Assembly (NCBI RefSeq): GCF_000691525.1
Contig: NZ_JMDW01000003.1
Location: forward strand, 124,001 to 188,000
DNA from: Mycolicibacterium neoaurum ATCC 25795
GTDB taxonomy: Bacteria > Actinomycetota > Actinomycetes > Mycobacteriales > Mycobacteriaceae
Direction: 5' to 3'
DNA length: 64,000 nucleotides
A program made the position numbers and the translations under genes. Below, one piece after another: positions 19,757-29,197 of this stretch. The notes beneath the pieces were generated by a model, which did no database searches, had not been told where the DNA came from, and was given only the letters and a program-made list of their open reading frames with translations. Numbering within the stretch: position 1 is the first letter of the stretch; every line of letters starts with the position of its first letter.

Positions 19757-20362
19757 ATGGTCCGCCCCGCGCAAACGGCTCGCAGTGAGCGCACCAGGGA
19801 CGCGCTGCGTAAGGCCGCCATGGTGCGCTTTTTGGCCCAGGGTGTCGAGGACACGTCCGCCGAACAGATCGCCGCCGATGCCGGCGTCTCACTGCGCACC
19901 TTCTACCGGCACTTTTCGTCCAAGCATGACCTGTTGTTCGTTGATTACGACGCTGGTCTTGAGTGGTTTCGCGCCGCACTGGCCAACCGATCCGCCGACG
20001 AATCCATCGTCGAGGCCGTGCACGCCGCCATCCTGGAATCCCCCTATGACGTCGACGCCGTCGCGCGTATCGCCGAGTTGCGCTCCGACGAGCTGGATCC
20101 CGGGCGCATCGTGCGGCACATCAGACAGGTCGAGGCATCCTTCGCCGAGGTCGTCGAGGAGCACTTGCGCGAGGATCAACCGCCGGCCACCGATATCGAC
20201 ACGCGGTTGCAGATCACCGTCACCGCGCGATGCATCGCCGCGGCGGTGTTCGGTGCCATGGAGGTGTGGATGCTCGCCGAGGACCGGTCGTTGCCCGAGC
20301 TGGCCCGGTTGTGCCGCACGGCGCTGGACTCGTTGGAATCGGGCGTGGTTCCGCACCGCTAG
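19757..20362 (+). CDS. TetR-family transcriptional regulator
   Basis: 201 residues from ATG 19757 (MVRPAQTARSERTRDALRKAA). The helix-turn-helix is TSAEQIAADAGVSLRTFYRHFSSKHDLLF (residues about 33-61). Downstream, starting one base after the stop, is a 26-bp perfect palindrome and then an FAD oxidoreductase gene, so the regulator probably represses that gene. The flavoenzyme substrate or a product may be the ligand; this is inference. Confidence 0.85.
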   Translation: MVRPAQTARSERTRDALRKAAMVRFLAQGVEDTSAEQIAADAGVSLRTFYRHFSSKHDLLFVDYDAGLEWFRAALANRSADESIVEAVHAAILESPYDVDAVARIAELRSDELDPGRIVRHIRQVEASFAEVVEEHLREDQPPATDIDTRLQITVTARCIAAAVFGAMEVWMLAEDRSLPELARLCRTALDSLESGVVPHR

Positions 20363-20388
20363 ATGTTTTGTCAATATTGACAAAACAT
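20363..20388. promoter_or_regulatory. 26-bp perfect palindrome, probable TetR operator
   Basis: Each half is ATGTTTTGTCAAT, and the halves meet without a spacer. It begins one base after the TetR stop and lies 25 bases before the FAD oxidoreductase start. TTGACA inside it could serve as a -35 box, in which case binding would block transcription. Perfect symmetry over 26 bases in high-GC DNA is very unlikely by chance. Confidence 0.75.
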
Positions 20389-20412
20389 GGGGTCCGATGT
20401 CAGCCTCGGGTG

Positions 20413-21981
20413 ATGTCGGACAGCTTTGATGCCATCGTCATCGGTGCGGGTCACAACGGCCTGGCTGCCGCAGCCCTCCTGCAACGGGCGGGTCTTCGCA
20501 CCCTTTGCCTGGACGCCAAGCTCTATGCCGGCGGAATGGCCTCCACCGTCGAGCTTTTCGACGGCTACCGTTTCGAGATCGCCGGGTCCCTGCAGTTCCC
20601 GACCTCGGCGGTGGTGAGCCGCGAGCTCGGCCTGGACGCGTTGCCGTGCATCGACGTCGACGTCATGTCGGTATCGCTGCGCGGTATCGGTGACGATCCG
20701 GTGGTCTACTACACCGACCCGATGAAGCTGCTCACCCACCTCAACGAGGTGCACGGCGCCGAGGCGGTCAACGGGATGGCGGGGCTGATGGCCTGGAGTC
20801 AGGCCCCGACCCGCGCGCTCGGGCGATTCGAGGCTGGCCTGCCGCCCAAGACACTCGATGAGATGTATGCCTGCGCGACAAACGAATTCGAGCGTGCGGC
20901 CATCACCGACATGCTGTTCGGGTCCGTCATCGACGTGCTGGACCGCTACCTGCCCGACGCAGAGAAGCACGGTGCGCTCCGCGGCATGCTGTCGTTTCTT
21001 GCGGTCAACACCACCTACCGCGGCCCCGCGACACCGGGTAGCGCCGCGGCGTTGGCATTCGGGCTGGCGGTGCCCGACGAGAACGCGGTGCTGATGAAGA
21101 AACTCCTCGGCGGCATCGGCGCGCTGACCAATCACCTGCGCGACATGCTCGTCGACGGCGGCGGCGAGTTGCGGTTGCGATCCAAGGTCGACCAGATCCG
21201 CACCGCCGCGGGCCGGGTCACCGGGGTGCGGCTGGCGGACGGCAGCGAACTGAGCGCGCCCGTCGTCGTATCCGCACTGGCGCCCGATGCCACCGTGACC
21301 CAGCTGCTCGACCCCGTGGCACTACCCGGTGATGTGCGCGACCGCTTCGCCCGCACCGACCACCGCGGCAGCTACCTGCAGATGCATTTCGCGCTCGACG
21401 GCCTGCCCACCTTCGCCGACCCGTACACGATGCTCAACGATCCCGAGATGCAGTCGGCGATAGGTCTTTTCAGCACTCCGGAGGAGCTGCAGGAGCAGTG
21501 GGAGCAAAGCCGGCGCGGTATCGTGCCCGCCGACCCGGCGATCGCCATGCAGATGCCCTCGGTGCAGGATCCAGACCTCGCCCCGCCCGGCAAGCATGCG
21601 GTGTCGGCCTTCTCGCTGTGGTTCCCCGTCGAAGGCAACGCCCGGGCGTCCTACGGCGATCTCAAGGCCGAGATGGGTCGTCGGGTCATCGACAAGATCA
21701 CCCGACTGGCACCGGATTTCGAGCAACGGATCATCCGGCACACCACCTTCACGCCCAAACATATGGGCACGATGTTCGGAGCTCCCGGTGGCGACTACTG
21801 CCACGGGCTGATACACCCCGAGCAGATGGGTCCGAACCGTCCGGGACCCAAAGGCTTTGCCGACCAGCCGATCCCGGTCGACGGCCTCTACCTCGGCAGC
21901 GCCGGATGCCATGGCGGGCCCGGTATCACGTTCATACCCGGCTACAACGCCGCGCAGGCGGTGTTCGCCGACGCGGGCTAG
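20413..21981 (+). CDS. FAD-dependent oxidoreductase, phytoene desaturase-like
   Basis: A 522-residue protein. The N-terminal dinucleotide motif is AIVIGAGHNGLAAAALLQRAG with the acidic residue LDAK at the second strand end. The C-terminal FAD segment is LYLGSAGCHGGPGITFIPGYNAA. This is the phytoene dehydrogenase-related (COG1233) flavoprotein group, which includes carotenoid and retinol desaturases, but no carotenoid genes lie nearby, so the substrate is open. ATG 20413 fits the family N-terminus. It is probably controlled by the upstream TetR. Its stop shares the CTAG tetranucleotide with the opposite small gene. Confidence 0.85.
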   Translation: MSDSFDAIVIGAGHNGLAAAALLQRAGLRTLCLDAKLYAGGMASTVELFDGYRFEIAGSLQFPTSAVVSRELGLDALPCIDVDVMSVSLRGIGDDPVVYYTDPMKLLTHLNEVHGAEAVNGMAGLMAWSQAPTRALGRFEAGLPPKTLDEMYACATNEFERAAITDMLFGSVIDVLDRYLPDAEKHGALRGMLSFLAVNTTYRGPATPGSAAALAFGLAVPDENAVLMKKLLGGIGALTNHLRDMLVDGGGELRLRSKVDQIRTAAGRVTGVRLADGSELSAPVVVSALAPDATVTQLLDPVALPGDVRDRFARTDHRGSYLQMHFALDGLPTFADPYTMLNDPEMQSAIGLFSTPEELQEQWEQSRRGIVPADPAIAMQMPSVQDPDLAPPGKHAVSAFSLWFPVEGNARASYGDLKAEMGRRVIDKITRLAPDFEQRIIRHTTFTPKHMGTMFGAPGGDYCHGLIHPEQMGPNRPGPKGFADQPIPVDGLYLGSAGCHGGPGITFIPGYNAAQAVFADAG

Positions 21982-22124
21982 GCGTGTTCTTCGCCGGCCG
22001 GCGCACCGCCCTCGTCGGACCAGTCCGAGCGGTCCTCGGCACCCTTGGCCGGGTCGCTCAGGACATCGTCCTCGGCGCCCGGTTTACCTGCGTCTGACTC
22101 GGTGGTCTTGGGATCTGCGCTCAC
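21978..22124 (-). CDS. Small acidic hypothetical protein
   Basis: 48 residues from GTG 22124, highly charged (Asp/Glu-rich, containing KPGAEDDVLSDPAKG and DWSDEGGAP) and probably unstructured. Short acidic proteins with a DWSDEGGA-like end recur in mycobacteria as I recall, which favours it being real. It lies downstream of the UBP zinc-finger gene on the same strand with a 40-base gap. Function is unknown. Confidence 0.5.
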   Translation of the reverse strand: MSADPKTTESDAGKPGAEDDVLSDPAKGAEDRSDWSDEGGAPAGEEHA

Positions 22125-22164
22125 GCGATGTCGATACCCGTTTCGCGGGTGTCGAAAACGGTGC

Positions 22165-22512
22165 TCAGCGGTCCCGATTCTGCAGCTGCTGCATCCAGTC
22201 CGCAGGCACCCGCGAGCGGGGACCCGGCACCGACTGGTCGGTGGGATGCGCCTGGGGTGCACACAATTCCGGGCCGTCGTAGTACTGATCGGTGTCGTAG
22301 TTCCAGAACCAGTCCTCACCCGGCTCGAAACTGCGGATGATCGGGTGGCCGGTGCTGCGCCAGTGTTGTGCGGCGTGCCGGGCCAGCGAATCGTCACAGC
22401 AGCCGATGTGGCCGCAGGCGGTGCAGCGACGCAGATGAACCCACCACCCGCCGTCGGCGTCGCACTCCACGCAGCCGCTACCTGATGGGGGAACCGAGGG
22501 ATCGACGTCCAC
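22165..22512 (-). CDS. UBP-type zinc-finger protein
   Basis: 115 residues with the Cys/His pattern of the ZnF-UBP fold: CVECDADGGWWVHLRRCTACGHIGCCDDSLARHAAQHWRSTGHPI read in segments (residues about 14-58). The zinc-binding Cys pairs and His ligands and the WVHLR...C..CGHIGC core are visible. In eukaryotes this fold binds ubiquitin C-termini; bacterial versions are of unknown role. The C-terminal part ends in WMQQLQNR, a short amphipathic tail. Confidence 0.82.
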   Translation of the reverse strand: MDVDPSVPPSGSGCVECDADGGWWVHLRRCTACGHIGCCDDSLARHAAQHWRSTGHPIIRSFEPGEDWFWNYDTDQYYDGPELCAPQAHPTDQSVPGPRSRVPADWMQQLQNRDR

Positions 22513-22638
22513 GCCGGTGAGTCTACGCAGCCCGGACGCTGTGCATCACCGTGATCGAATCAAGCTGAGCTAAATCGTGCGAGGAAAGGCCACCAGCCAA
22601 ATCGCATATTGACGTCGGCATATTGCTGATAGTTGCCT

Positions 22639-22666
22639 TTGACAGCAAATTCCGCCGGTCATAACG
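22639..22666 (+). promoter_or_regulatory. Possible near-leaderless promoter of the mce operon
   Basis: TTGACA at 22639-22644 is followed by ATAACG near 22661, a plausible though short-spaced -35/-10 pair. Transcription would then begin only a few bases before the yrbEA ATG (22676), which has no ribosome site, as in leaderless mycobacterial mRNAs. Upstream, GCATATTG is repeated directly at 22604 and 22618 and may bind a regulator. Confidence 0.35.
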
Positions 22667-22675
22667 TCCGCCGCG

Positions 22676-23443
22676 ATGAGCACCTCCGGTCAGTTGACGA
22701 AGTCCATGGATGCCGTGGGCGGCTTCATGGTGCTCAGCGCGGAATCGTTCGGTGCCATGTTCCGCCGCCCGTTCGCGTGGCGGGAGCTCTTCGAACAGAT
22801 CGCCTTCGTGGCCCGGGTATCGATCTTCCCGACCATCATGCTGTCCATTCCCTACACGGTGCTGATCGTCTTCACGCTCAACATCGTGCTGCTCGAAATC
22901 GGTGCCGGCGACCTGTCCGGTGCCGGTGCCGCACTGGCCTCGGTGACCCAGGTGGGCCCTGTCGTCACGGCCATCGTCGTCGCCGGTGCCGGTGCCACGG
23001 CCATGTGCGCCGATCTCGGTGCCCGCACCATCCGCGAAGAGATCGACGCGATGAAGGTCATCGGCGTCAATCCGGTGCAGGCGCTGGTGGTGCCCCGCGT
23101 CATCGCGGCCACCTTCGTCGCCCTGATGCTCTACTCGGTGGTGGCCGTGGTGGGGTTGACCGGCAGCTACCTGTTCGTGGTCTACGTGCAGAACGTCACC
23201 CCGGGCGCCTTCGTCGCGGGCCTGACACTGCTCACCGGCCTGCCGCAGGTCATCGTCTCGCTGGTCAAGGCGCTGCTCTTCGGGCTCTCCGCCGGGTTGA
23301 TCGCCTGCTACAAGGGATTGTCGGTGGGCGGCGGACCGACCGGCGTGGGTAACGCGGTCAATGAGACCGTGGTCTTCGCGTTCATGGCGCTGTTCCTGAT
23401 CAACATCCTGGCCACCGCGCTCGGCGTGAAAGTGGCGCCCTGA
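22676..23443 (+). CDS. yrbEA: YrbEA, MlaE-type permease of an Mce lipid importer
   Basis: 255 residues. It has four to six hydrophobic helices and the MlaE/YrbE loop EEIDAMKVIGVNPVQALVVPRV that contacts the MceG ATPase. It forms the inner-membrane permease with YrbEB for the six Mce proteins that follow. It is the first gene of an eight-gene operon. The stop overlaps the yrbEB start by one base (TGATG). Confidence 0.93.
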   Translation: MSTSGQLTKSMDAVGGFMVLSAESFGAMFRRPFAWRELFEQIAFVARVSIFPTIMLSIPYTVLIVFTLNIVLLEIGAGDLSGAGAALASVTQVGPVVTAIVVAGAGATAMCADLGARTIREEIDAMKVIGVNPVQALVVPRVIAATFVALMLYSVVAVVGLTGSYLFVVYVQNVTPGAFVAGLTLLTGLPQVIVSLVKALLFGLSAGLIACYKGLSVGGGPTGVGNAVNETVVFAFMALFLINILATALGVKVAP

Positions 23444-24261
23444 TGACCACTTTCGGGCAAGGGTTGGTCGACCGGACCCGCCTGCTCGGCGAGCAGACCG
23501 CCTTCTACGGCCAGTCCCTGGCCCATATCGGAGACGCGGTCCGCCGCTACCCGGGCGAGGTGCTGCGGCTGATCGCCGTGATGGGCATGGGCACCGGCGC
23601 TCTGGCCGTGATCGGTGGCACCGTCGTCATCATCGGTTTCCTGACGTTGTCCACCGGTGCGCTGATCGCCGTGCAGGGGTACAACACGTTGTCCAATGTC
23701 GGCATCGAGGCGCTCACCGGATTCCTGTCGGCCTTCCTCAACGTCCGGTTCATCGCACCCGCCACCGCCGGGGTTGCGCTGGCCGCGACCATCGGTGCGG
23801 GTGCCACCGCGCAGTTGGGCGCCATGCGGATCAACGAGGAGATCGATGCCCTGGAGGTGATGGGCATCCGGGCCATCACCTATCTGGTGTCCACCCGCAT
23901 CGTGGCCGGTGTCGTGGTGGTGATTCCGCTCTACACCGTCGCCGTCCTGATGTCGTTCCTGGCAACACGATTGGGCACAACCTTCGTCTACGGTCAATCC
24001 GCCGGCGTCTACGACCACTACTTCTCGACGTTCCTGCGGCCCTCGGACCTGCTGTGGTCGTTCGTGGCGGCGCTGTCGATGGCCGCCGCGGTGATGGTCG
24101 TGCACACCTACTACGGATTCACCGCGACCGGGGGTCCGGCCGGCGTCGGGGAAGCGGTGGGCCGAGCCGTGCGGACCTCGGTCACCGCAACGGTGTTCGT
24201 CCTGTTGACCATCACGCTGTCGGTGTACGGGCAGTCCGGCAACTTCCATCTCTCGGGGTAG
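23443..24261 (+). CDS. yrbEB: YrbEB, MlaE-type permease of an Mce lipid importer
   Basis: 272 residues. Same fold as YrbEA with the coupling loop INEEIDALEVMGIRAITYLVSTRI. An N-terminal hydrophilic stretch of about 40 residues precedes the membrane part, as is usual for the B paralogue. The gene starts within the stop of yrbEA and is followed after four bases by mceA. Confidence 0.93.
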   Translation: MTTFGQGLVDRTRLLGEQTAFYGQSLAHIGDAVRRYPGEVLRLIAVMGMGTGALAVIGGTVVIIGFLTLSTGALIAVQGYNTLSNVGIEALTGFLSAFLNVRFIAPATAGVALAATIGAGATAQLGAMRINEEIDALEVMGIRAITYLVSTRIVAGVVVVIPLYTVAVLMSFLATRLGTTFVYGQSAGVYDHYFSTFLRPSDLLWSFVAALSMAAAVMVVHTYYGFTATGGPAGVGEAVGRAVRTSVTATVFVLLTITLSVYGQSGNFHLSG

Positions 24262-24265
24262 CGCG

Positions 24266-25579
24266 GTGAACAATGCGCCGCGCAGCGAGAAGATCGACCC
24301 GATCTGGTATGCGCCCATCCTGCTGATCGTCATCATCGCGCTGACGGTCATGACCGCGCTGTTGTTCTCCGGGACGCTGCGCACCTTCGTGCCCGTCACG
24401 CTGATATCCGACCGGGCCGGCTTGGTGATGGAGAACGGTGCGAAGGTCAAACTGCGCGGCGTGCAGGTCGGTGAGGTCGGATCGATCGGCACCGAATCGG
24501 GTTTCGCCGCATTGCATCTCGACATGTACCCCGGGCCGTTCGAGCATCTTCCCGCCAACGTCGAGGCTCAGATCAAGTCCACCACGGCATTCGGTGCCAA
24601 GTATGTGGATCTCATCGTGCCCGACTCCGGGCCCAGCCCGGACCGGCTCGCGCCCGGTGCGGTGCTGCGCAGTCGTAATGTCACCGTCGAGGTCAACACG
24701 GTGTTCGAGAACCTGCAGGCCGTCGTGCAGGCCGTCGACCCGGCCAAGCTCAACGCCGTGCTGGCCGCGGTATCGGAATCGCTGCGCGGCAGAGGGGACC
24801 GGATAGGCCGGGCGATCACCGAGGCGAACAAGGTGCTGCTGGCCGTCAATCCACGGATGCCCACCGTGCAACGCGACTGGCAGTTGTTCGGACAGACCGC
24901 CGCCGCGTATTCCGCTGCGGCGCAGGACATCGTATCGATCCTCGATTCGTTCTCGACCACCTCGGCGACGATCACCGGCCACGCGCAGTCGCTGGACACC
25001 CTGCTGCTCTCGGCGGTCGGCTTCTCCCGATCGGGTATCGACGTGATCGGCGGCAACCAACCCGCTCTGGTTCGCGCCATGAATCTGCTCGACCCGACCA
25101 CTGCCCTGCTGATGAAGTATTCGCCGACCTACACGTGCCTGTTCCAGGGCGCGGTCTGGTTCCTGGAGCACGGTGGCCGTGATGCCCTCGGCGGCAACGG
25201 GAAATCGGTCATCATGGACGCGGCGATGCTCGCCGGTGACGACGCCTACCGATTCCCGCAGAACCTGCCCAAGACCAATGCCACCGGTGGCCCGGGTGGG
25301 AAGCCGAGTTGCGGTTCACTGCCCGATGTCAGCCAGAACTTCCCGGTCAAGGCACTGGTCACCGATACCGGTTGGGGCACCCTGCCCAACGAGATCCGCA
25401 CCAACCCCGGTATCGGCTTCCCCGGCTGGGCCGACTACCTTCCGGTCACCCGCGCGGTTCCCGAACAACCGAGCATCCGCCATCCCGGCGGCCCCGCCCC
25501 GGGCCCAGGACCGTTCGGAGCTCCGGCACCGCCGTTCCCGCTTCCACCTGTCCCGGCGACATTCCCGCCCGCCCCGTGA
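24266..25579 (+). CDS. mceA: MceA-position mammalian-cell-entry protein
   Basis: 437 residues with a GTG start. An N-terminal anchor helix (about 13-34) is followed by the MlaD/Mce domain (LISDRAGLVMENGAKVKLRGVQVGEVGSI; KVKLRG.. is the Mce signature) and a long helical Mce4_CUP1 domain. The C-terminus is Pro-rich. Mce proteins form a periplasmic hexamer or tunnel that carries lipids to the YrbE permease. First of six. Confidence 0.92.
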   Translation: MNNAPRSEKIDPIWYAPILLIVIIALTVMTALLFSGTLRTFVPVTLISDRAGLVMENGAKVKLRGVQVGEVGSIGTESGFAALHLDMYPGPFEHLPANVEAQIKSTTAFGAKYVDLIVPDSGPSPDRLAPGAVLRSRNVTVEVNTVFENLQAVVQAVDPAKLNAVLAAVSESLRGRGDRIGRAITEANKVLLAVNPRMPTVQRDWQLFGQTAAAYSAAAQDIVSILDSFSTTSATITGHAQSLDTLLLSAVGFSRSGIDVIGGNQPALVRAMNLLDPTTALLMKYSPTYTCLFQGAVWFLEHGGRDALGGNGKSVIMDAAMLAGDDAYRFPQNLPKTNATGGPGGKPSCGSLPDVSQNFPVKALVTDTGWGTLPNEIRTNPGIGFPGWADYLPVTRAVPEQPSIRHPGGPAPGPGPFGAPAPPFPLPPVPATFPPAP

Positions 25580-25590
25580 AAGGCCCTGTC

Positions 25591-26625
25591 ATGCGCCGCA
25601 AGAGCATCACCGGCACCGTGATGCGGGTCGCGGGATTCACCGTTATGTGCCTGGTGTTCCTGTTCGCCCTTGTCACCGTCTTCGGGCAGTTCCGCTTCGA
25701 CTCGCGTGTTACCTACAGCGCCGTGTTCACCAACATCTCCGGTCTCAAGGGCGGCAACTTCGTCCGCATCGCCGGTGTCGAAGTGGGCAAGGTGACCAAC
25801 CTGACCCTGCACAAGGACGGCACCGTCACCGTCCAATTCGCCGTCGACAGGGGTCTTTCCCTCACCGAGGGAACCACGGCCGCGGTGCGCTACGAAAACC
25901 TGATCGGCGACCGCTACCTCGCGCTGGAGGAGGGGCCCGGTTCGGTGCGACCGCTACAGCCGGGCCAGACCATCCCGCTGGAGCGCACCCACCCCGCCCT
26001 CGATGTCGACGCGTTGATCGGCGGCTTCCGGCCGCTGTTCCGAGCGCTGGATCCCGACCAGGTGAACGCCTTGTCCGGCCAACTACTCAAGGTGTTCCAG
26101 GGCCAAGGCGGGACGGTGTCATCGGTGCTGGCCCAGACCTCGGCGCTGACCAAGACGCTGGCCGGACGCGACGAACTGATCGGGCAGGTGATCACCAACC
26201 TCAACACCGTGCTGGGTACGTTCGCCGCACGCGATGACCAGTTCTCCGCGGGGCTGGGTGATTTGTCGAGCCTGGTGCAGGGTCTGGCCGACCGCCGCGA
26301 CGATATCGCGACCGGCGTGGCGCATATCAGCGCCGCGGCCGGCACCGTCGCCGACCTGCTGGTGCAGGCCCGGGAACCGGTGAAAGAGGCGGTGGCACAG
26401 ACGGACCGGGTCGCCGGACAGATCATGGCCGACCACGACTACGTCGATGAGCTGGTGCGGACCCTGCCTGATACCTACCAGATCCTGGCCCGGCAGGGCC
26501 TCTACGGCGACTACTTCGGCTTCTACCTGTGCGATGCCGCGCTCAAGGTCAACGGCAAGGGCGGTCAACCCGTGTACATCAAGCTGGCCGGCCAGGACAC
26601 CGGAAGGTGCACACCGAAGAAATGA
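25591..26625 (+). CDS. mceB: MceB-position mammalian-cell-entry protein
   Basis: 344 residues with an N-terminal helix (VAGFTVMCLVFLFALVTVF), the Mce domain (TYSAVFTNISGLKGGNFVRIAGVEVGKV) and a helical region ending in DTGRCTPKK. ATG 25591 has AAAGG at good spacing. GTG 25576, overlapping the mceA stop, is an equally possible start adding five residues. The stop overlaps mceC (ATGA). Confidence 0.9.
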   Translation: MRRKSITGTVMRVAGFTVMCLVFLFALVTVFGQFRFDSRVTYSAVFTNISGLKGGNFVRIAGVEVGKVTNLTLHKDGTVTVQFAVDRGLSLTEGTTAAVRYENLIGDRYLALEEGPGSVRPLQPGQTIPLERTHPALDVDALIGGFRPLFRALDPDQVNALSGQLLKVFQGQGGTVSSVLAQTSALTKTLAGRDELIGQVITNLNTVLGTFAARDDQFSAGLGDLSSLVQGLADRRDDIATGVAHISAAAGTVADLLVQAREPVKEAVAQTDRVAGQIMADHDYVDELVRTLPDTYQILARQGLYGDYFGFYLCDAALKVNGKGGQPVYIKLAGQDTGRCTPKK

Positions 26626-27914
26626 AACCCATCGCCGAACGTAACCGCGCGGCCGTCGGAGCCGTGGGCACCCTCGTGCTGGTCGCCGTCGTGGCAGCCG
26701 CGTTCTCCTACGACAAATTGCCCGTCATCAAGGGGACGTCGGACTACACCGCATATTTCGCCGAGGCCGGTGGCATCAAACCGGGCAGCGATGTCCGGGT
26801 CTCCGGATACGGCGTCGGTCGCGTGTCGAGCGTGACGTTGGAGGGCACCAAGGTTCTCGTCGAGTTCACCGTCGACGACGACGTCGAACTCGGTGACCGC
26901 ACCGAGGCGGCCATCAAGACCGAGACGGTGTTGGGCACCAAGATGCTCGAGCTCACCCCGCAGGGCGACGGCGCACTCGCCGGGACCATCCCGCTGGAAC
27001 GGACCACCTCGCCCTACGATCTACCCACCGCCCTCGGGGATCTCACGACCACCATCAGCGGGCTGGACACCACCCAACTGTCCACCGCATTGTCGACCCT
27101 GGCCGAGACCTTCCAGAACACCCCGGCCGACCTGAAGCTCGCCCTCGAAGGTGTCGCGCAGTTCTCCGACACCCTCAACACCCGCGACGCCCAGTTGCGC
27201 GCCCTGCTCGCCGACGCGAACAAGGTGACCGGAGTACTGGCCAAGCGCAGCGACCAGATCGCCGCGCTCGTGGTCAACGCCAACTCGCTGCTGGCTGAGC
27301 TGCTGTCACAACGAGATTCGGTGGACGCGTTCATGGGCAATCTGGCAGCGGCATCGGCCCAGCTGTCCGGCCTGGTGGCCGACAACCGCGAACAACTCAC
27401 ACCCGCCCTGGACAAGGTCAACGGAGTGCTGTCGATCCTGGATAACCGTAAACAGGAACTGCAGCGCACGCTGTACCTCTTGCGTCGCTACGCGATGTCC
27501 TTCGGTGAGGTGCTCGGCTCCGGCCCGTTCTTCAAGGCCTCGCTGGTGAACCTGTTGCCCGGCCAGTTCGTCCAACCGTTCGTCGATGCGGCCTTCTCGG
27601 ATCTGGGTCTGGATCCGAACGTGCAGGTGCCCTCGCAGCTCGTCGACCCCGGCGTGGGCCAACCCGGTACCCCGGCGCTGCCGGTGCCGTTCCCGCGCAC
27701 CGGCCAGGGTGGCGAGCCGAATCTCACACTGCCCGATGCCATCACCGGACATCCAGGCGATCCGCGGTACCCGTACCGGCCGCCGCTGCCCGGCCCACCA
27801 CCCGGTGGCCCACCGCCGGGTCCGCCGGCAGCACCCCCGCCCGGCTTCTCCGGTCCTGCGCCGGTCGGCCCGACCGCGGTGTACGTTCCCGCACCCGGTG
27901 AGGTCGCACCATGA
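26622..27914 (+). CDS. mceC: MceC-position mammalian-cell-entry protein
   Basis: 430 residues. An N-terminal helix is followed by the Mce domain (DYTAYFAEAGGIKPGSDVRVSGYGVGRV), a long predicted coiled-coil/helical tunnel segment, and a Pro/Gly-rich C-terminus of about 70 residues. Pro-rich tails are common in MceC. It overlaps both neighbours by four bases (ATGA on each side), so the mce genes are tightly coupled. Confidence 0.92.
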   Translation: MKPIAERNRAAVGAVGTLVLVAVVAAAFSYDKLPVIKGTSDYTAYFAEAGGIKPGSDVRVSGYGVGRVSSVTLEGTKVLVEFTVDDDVELGDRTEAAIKTETVLGTKMLELTPQGDGALAGTIPLERTTSPYDLPTALGDLTTTISGLDTTQLSTALSTLAETFQNTPADLKLALEGVAQFSDTLNTRDAQLRALLADANKVTGVLAKRSDQIAALVVNANSLLAELLSQRDSVDAFMGNLAAASAQLSGLVADNREQLTPALDKVNGVLSILDNRKQELQRTLYLLRRYAMSFGEVLGSGPFFKASLVNLLPGQFVQPFVDAAFSDLGLDPNVQVPSQLVDPGVGQPGTPALPVPFPRTGQGGEPNLTLPDAITGHPGDPRYPYRPPLPGPPPGGPPPGPPAAPPPGFSGPAPVGPTAVYVPAPGEVAP

Positions 27915-29197
27915 CCGCGAAGGTGCGGATCGCGCTGGCCGCCGCGTTGTCGGTGCTGCTGGTCGCCGGCATCTCGGTCGTGGGCACCTCCTGGTGGGAC
28001 CGCGTCGTCACCAACACCTACGTCGGCTACTTCGCCAATACCAACGGCCTCTATGTGGGTGACGAGGTCCGGATTCTCGGTGTCGCCGTCGGTGCCATCG
28101 AAGCGATCGAGCCACAACCGCAGAACATCAAGGTGACCTTCTCGGTGGACGCCCGCTACCCGGTGCCCGCCGACGTCCGGGCCGCCGTGCTGTCCCCATC
28201 CCTGGTGAGCGCCCGCGCCATCCAACTGGTACCCGCCTATGACGGTGGACCGAAACTGGCCGCCGGCGCCGCAATCCCGCAGGAGCGCACGGCCGTTCCG
28301 GTGGAGTGGGACGACTTCCGCGCGCAACTGCAGAAGCTCACCGAATCCCTGCAACCGACCACGCCCGGCGGCCCGAACTCCGTCGGAGAATTCATCAACA
28401 GCGCAGCGGAGAACCTGCGCGGCCAGGGTGGCACCGCCCGGGACACCGTCCTCAAACTCTCACAGGCCATGTCGGTGCTCGGTGACCACAGCACCGATAT
28501 CTTCAGCACTGTCCGCAACCTGCAGATGCTGGTGTCGGCGCTGTCGGCCAGCAGTGACCTGATGGCCCGGTTCAACGTGAATCTGGCCGACGTGTCGACC
28601 GTGCTGTCGAACACACCCGACGAGATCGCCGACGCCACCTCAGGTCTCGATGCGGCGGTCACCGACCTGCGCGGGTTCATCGCCGACAACCGGGAATCGC
28701 TGGGCACCACCGTCGATCGGTTCACCGCCGTCACCACCGCCCTCAACGATCGCCGAGGTGATGTCAAGCAGGTCCTGCACGTCGCACCGACGGTGTTCCA
28801 GAACTTCATGAACATCTATCAGCCTGCGCAGGCCGCGGTCACCGGCATCATGGCACTGGGCAATTTCGCCAACACCGTCGGATTCATCTGCGGCGCAGTG
28901 CAGGCCGCCTCCCGGCTGAACAGCGAACAATCGGCCAAACTCTGCACGCAGTATCTGGCGCCGATCGTCAAGAACCGGCAGTACAACTTCCTGCCGATCG
29001 GTGGAAACCCGTTCGTCGGTGCGACCGCACGCCCCAACGAGATCACCTACAGCGAGAACCATCTGCGACCCGACTTCGTCCCGGCTGCGCCACCGCCGCC
29101 GGACCCGATCGACATGCTGGCCGCCGAGGGCCCCGCGGTACCGACCGATCCTGCCGCCGGTCTACCCGGTCTGATGGTGCCGGGCGGCACTCCGTGA
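27911..29197 (+). CDS. mceD: MceD-position mammalian-cell-entry protein
   Basis: 428 residues with anchor helix IALAAALSVLLVAGISVVG and Mce domain (YVGYFANTNGLYVGDEVRILGVAVGAI). A helical domain follows; the end is Pro/Ala-rich. It overlaps mceE by four bases (GTGA). Confidence 0.92.
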   Translation: MTAKVRIALAAALSVLLVAGISVVGTSWWDRVVTNTYVGYFANTNGLYVGDEVRILGVAVGAIEAIEPQPQNIKVTFSVDARYPVPADVRAAVLSPSLVSARAIQLVPAYDGGPKLAAGAAIPQERTAVPVEWDDFRAQLQKLTESLQPTTPGGPNSVGEFINSAAENLRGQGGTARDTVLKLSQAMSVLGDHSTDIFSTVRNLQMLVSALSASSDLMARFNVNLADVSTVLSNTPDEIADATSGLDAAVTDLRGFIADNRESLGTTVDRFTAVTTALNDRRGDVKQVLHVAPTVFQNFMNIYQPAQAAVTGIMALGNFANTVGFICGAVQAASRLNSEQSAKLCTQYLAPIVKNRQYNFLPIGGNPFVGATARPNEITYSENHLRPDFVPAAPPPPDPIDMLAAEGPAVPTDPAAGLPGLMVPGGTP

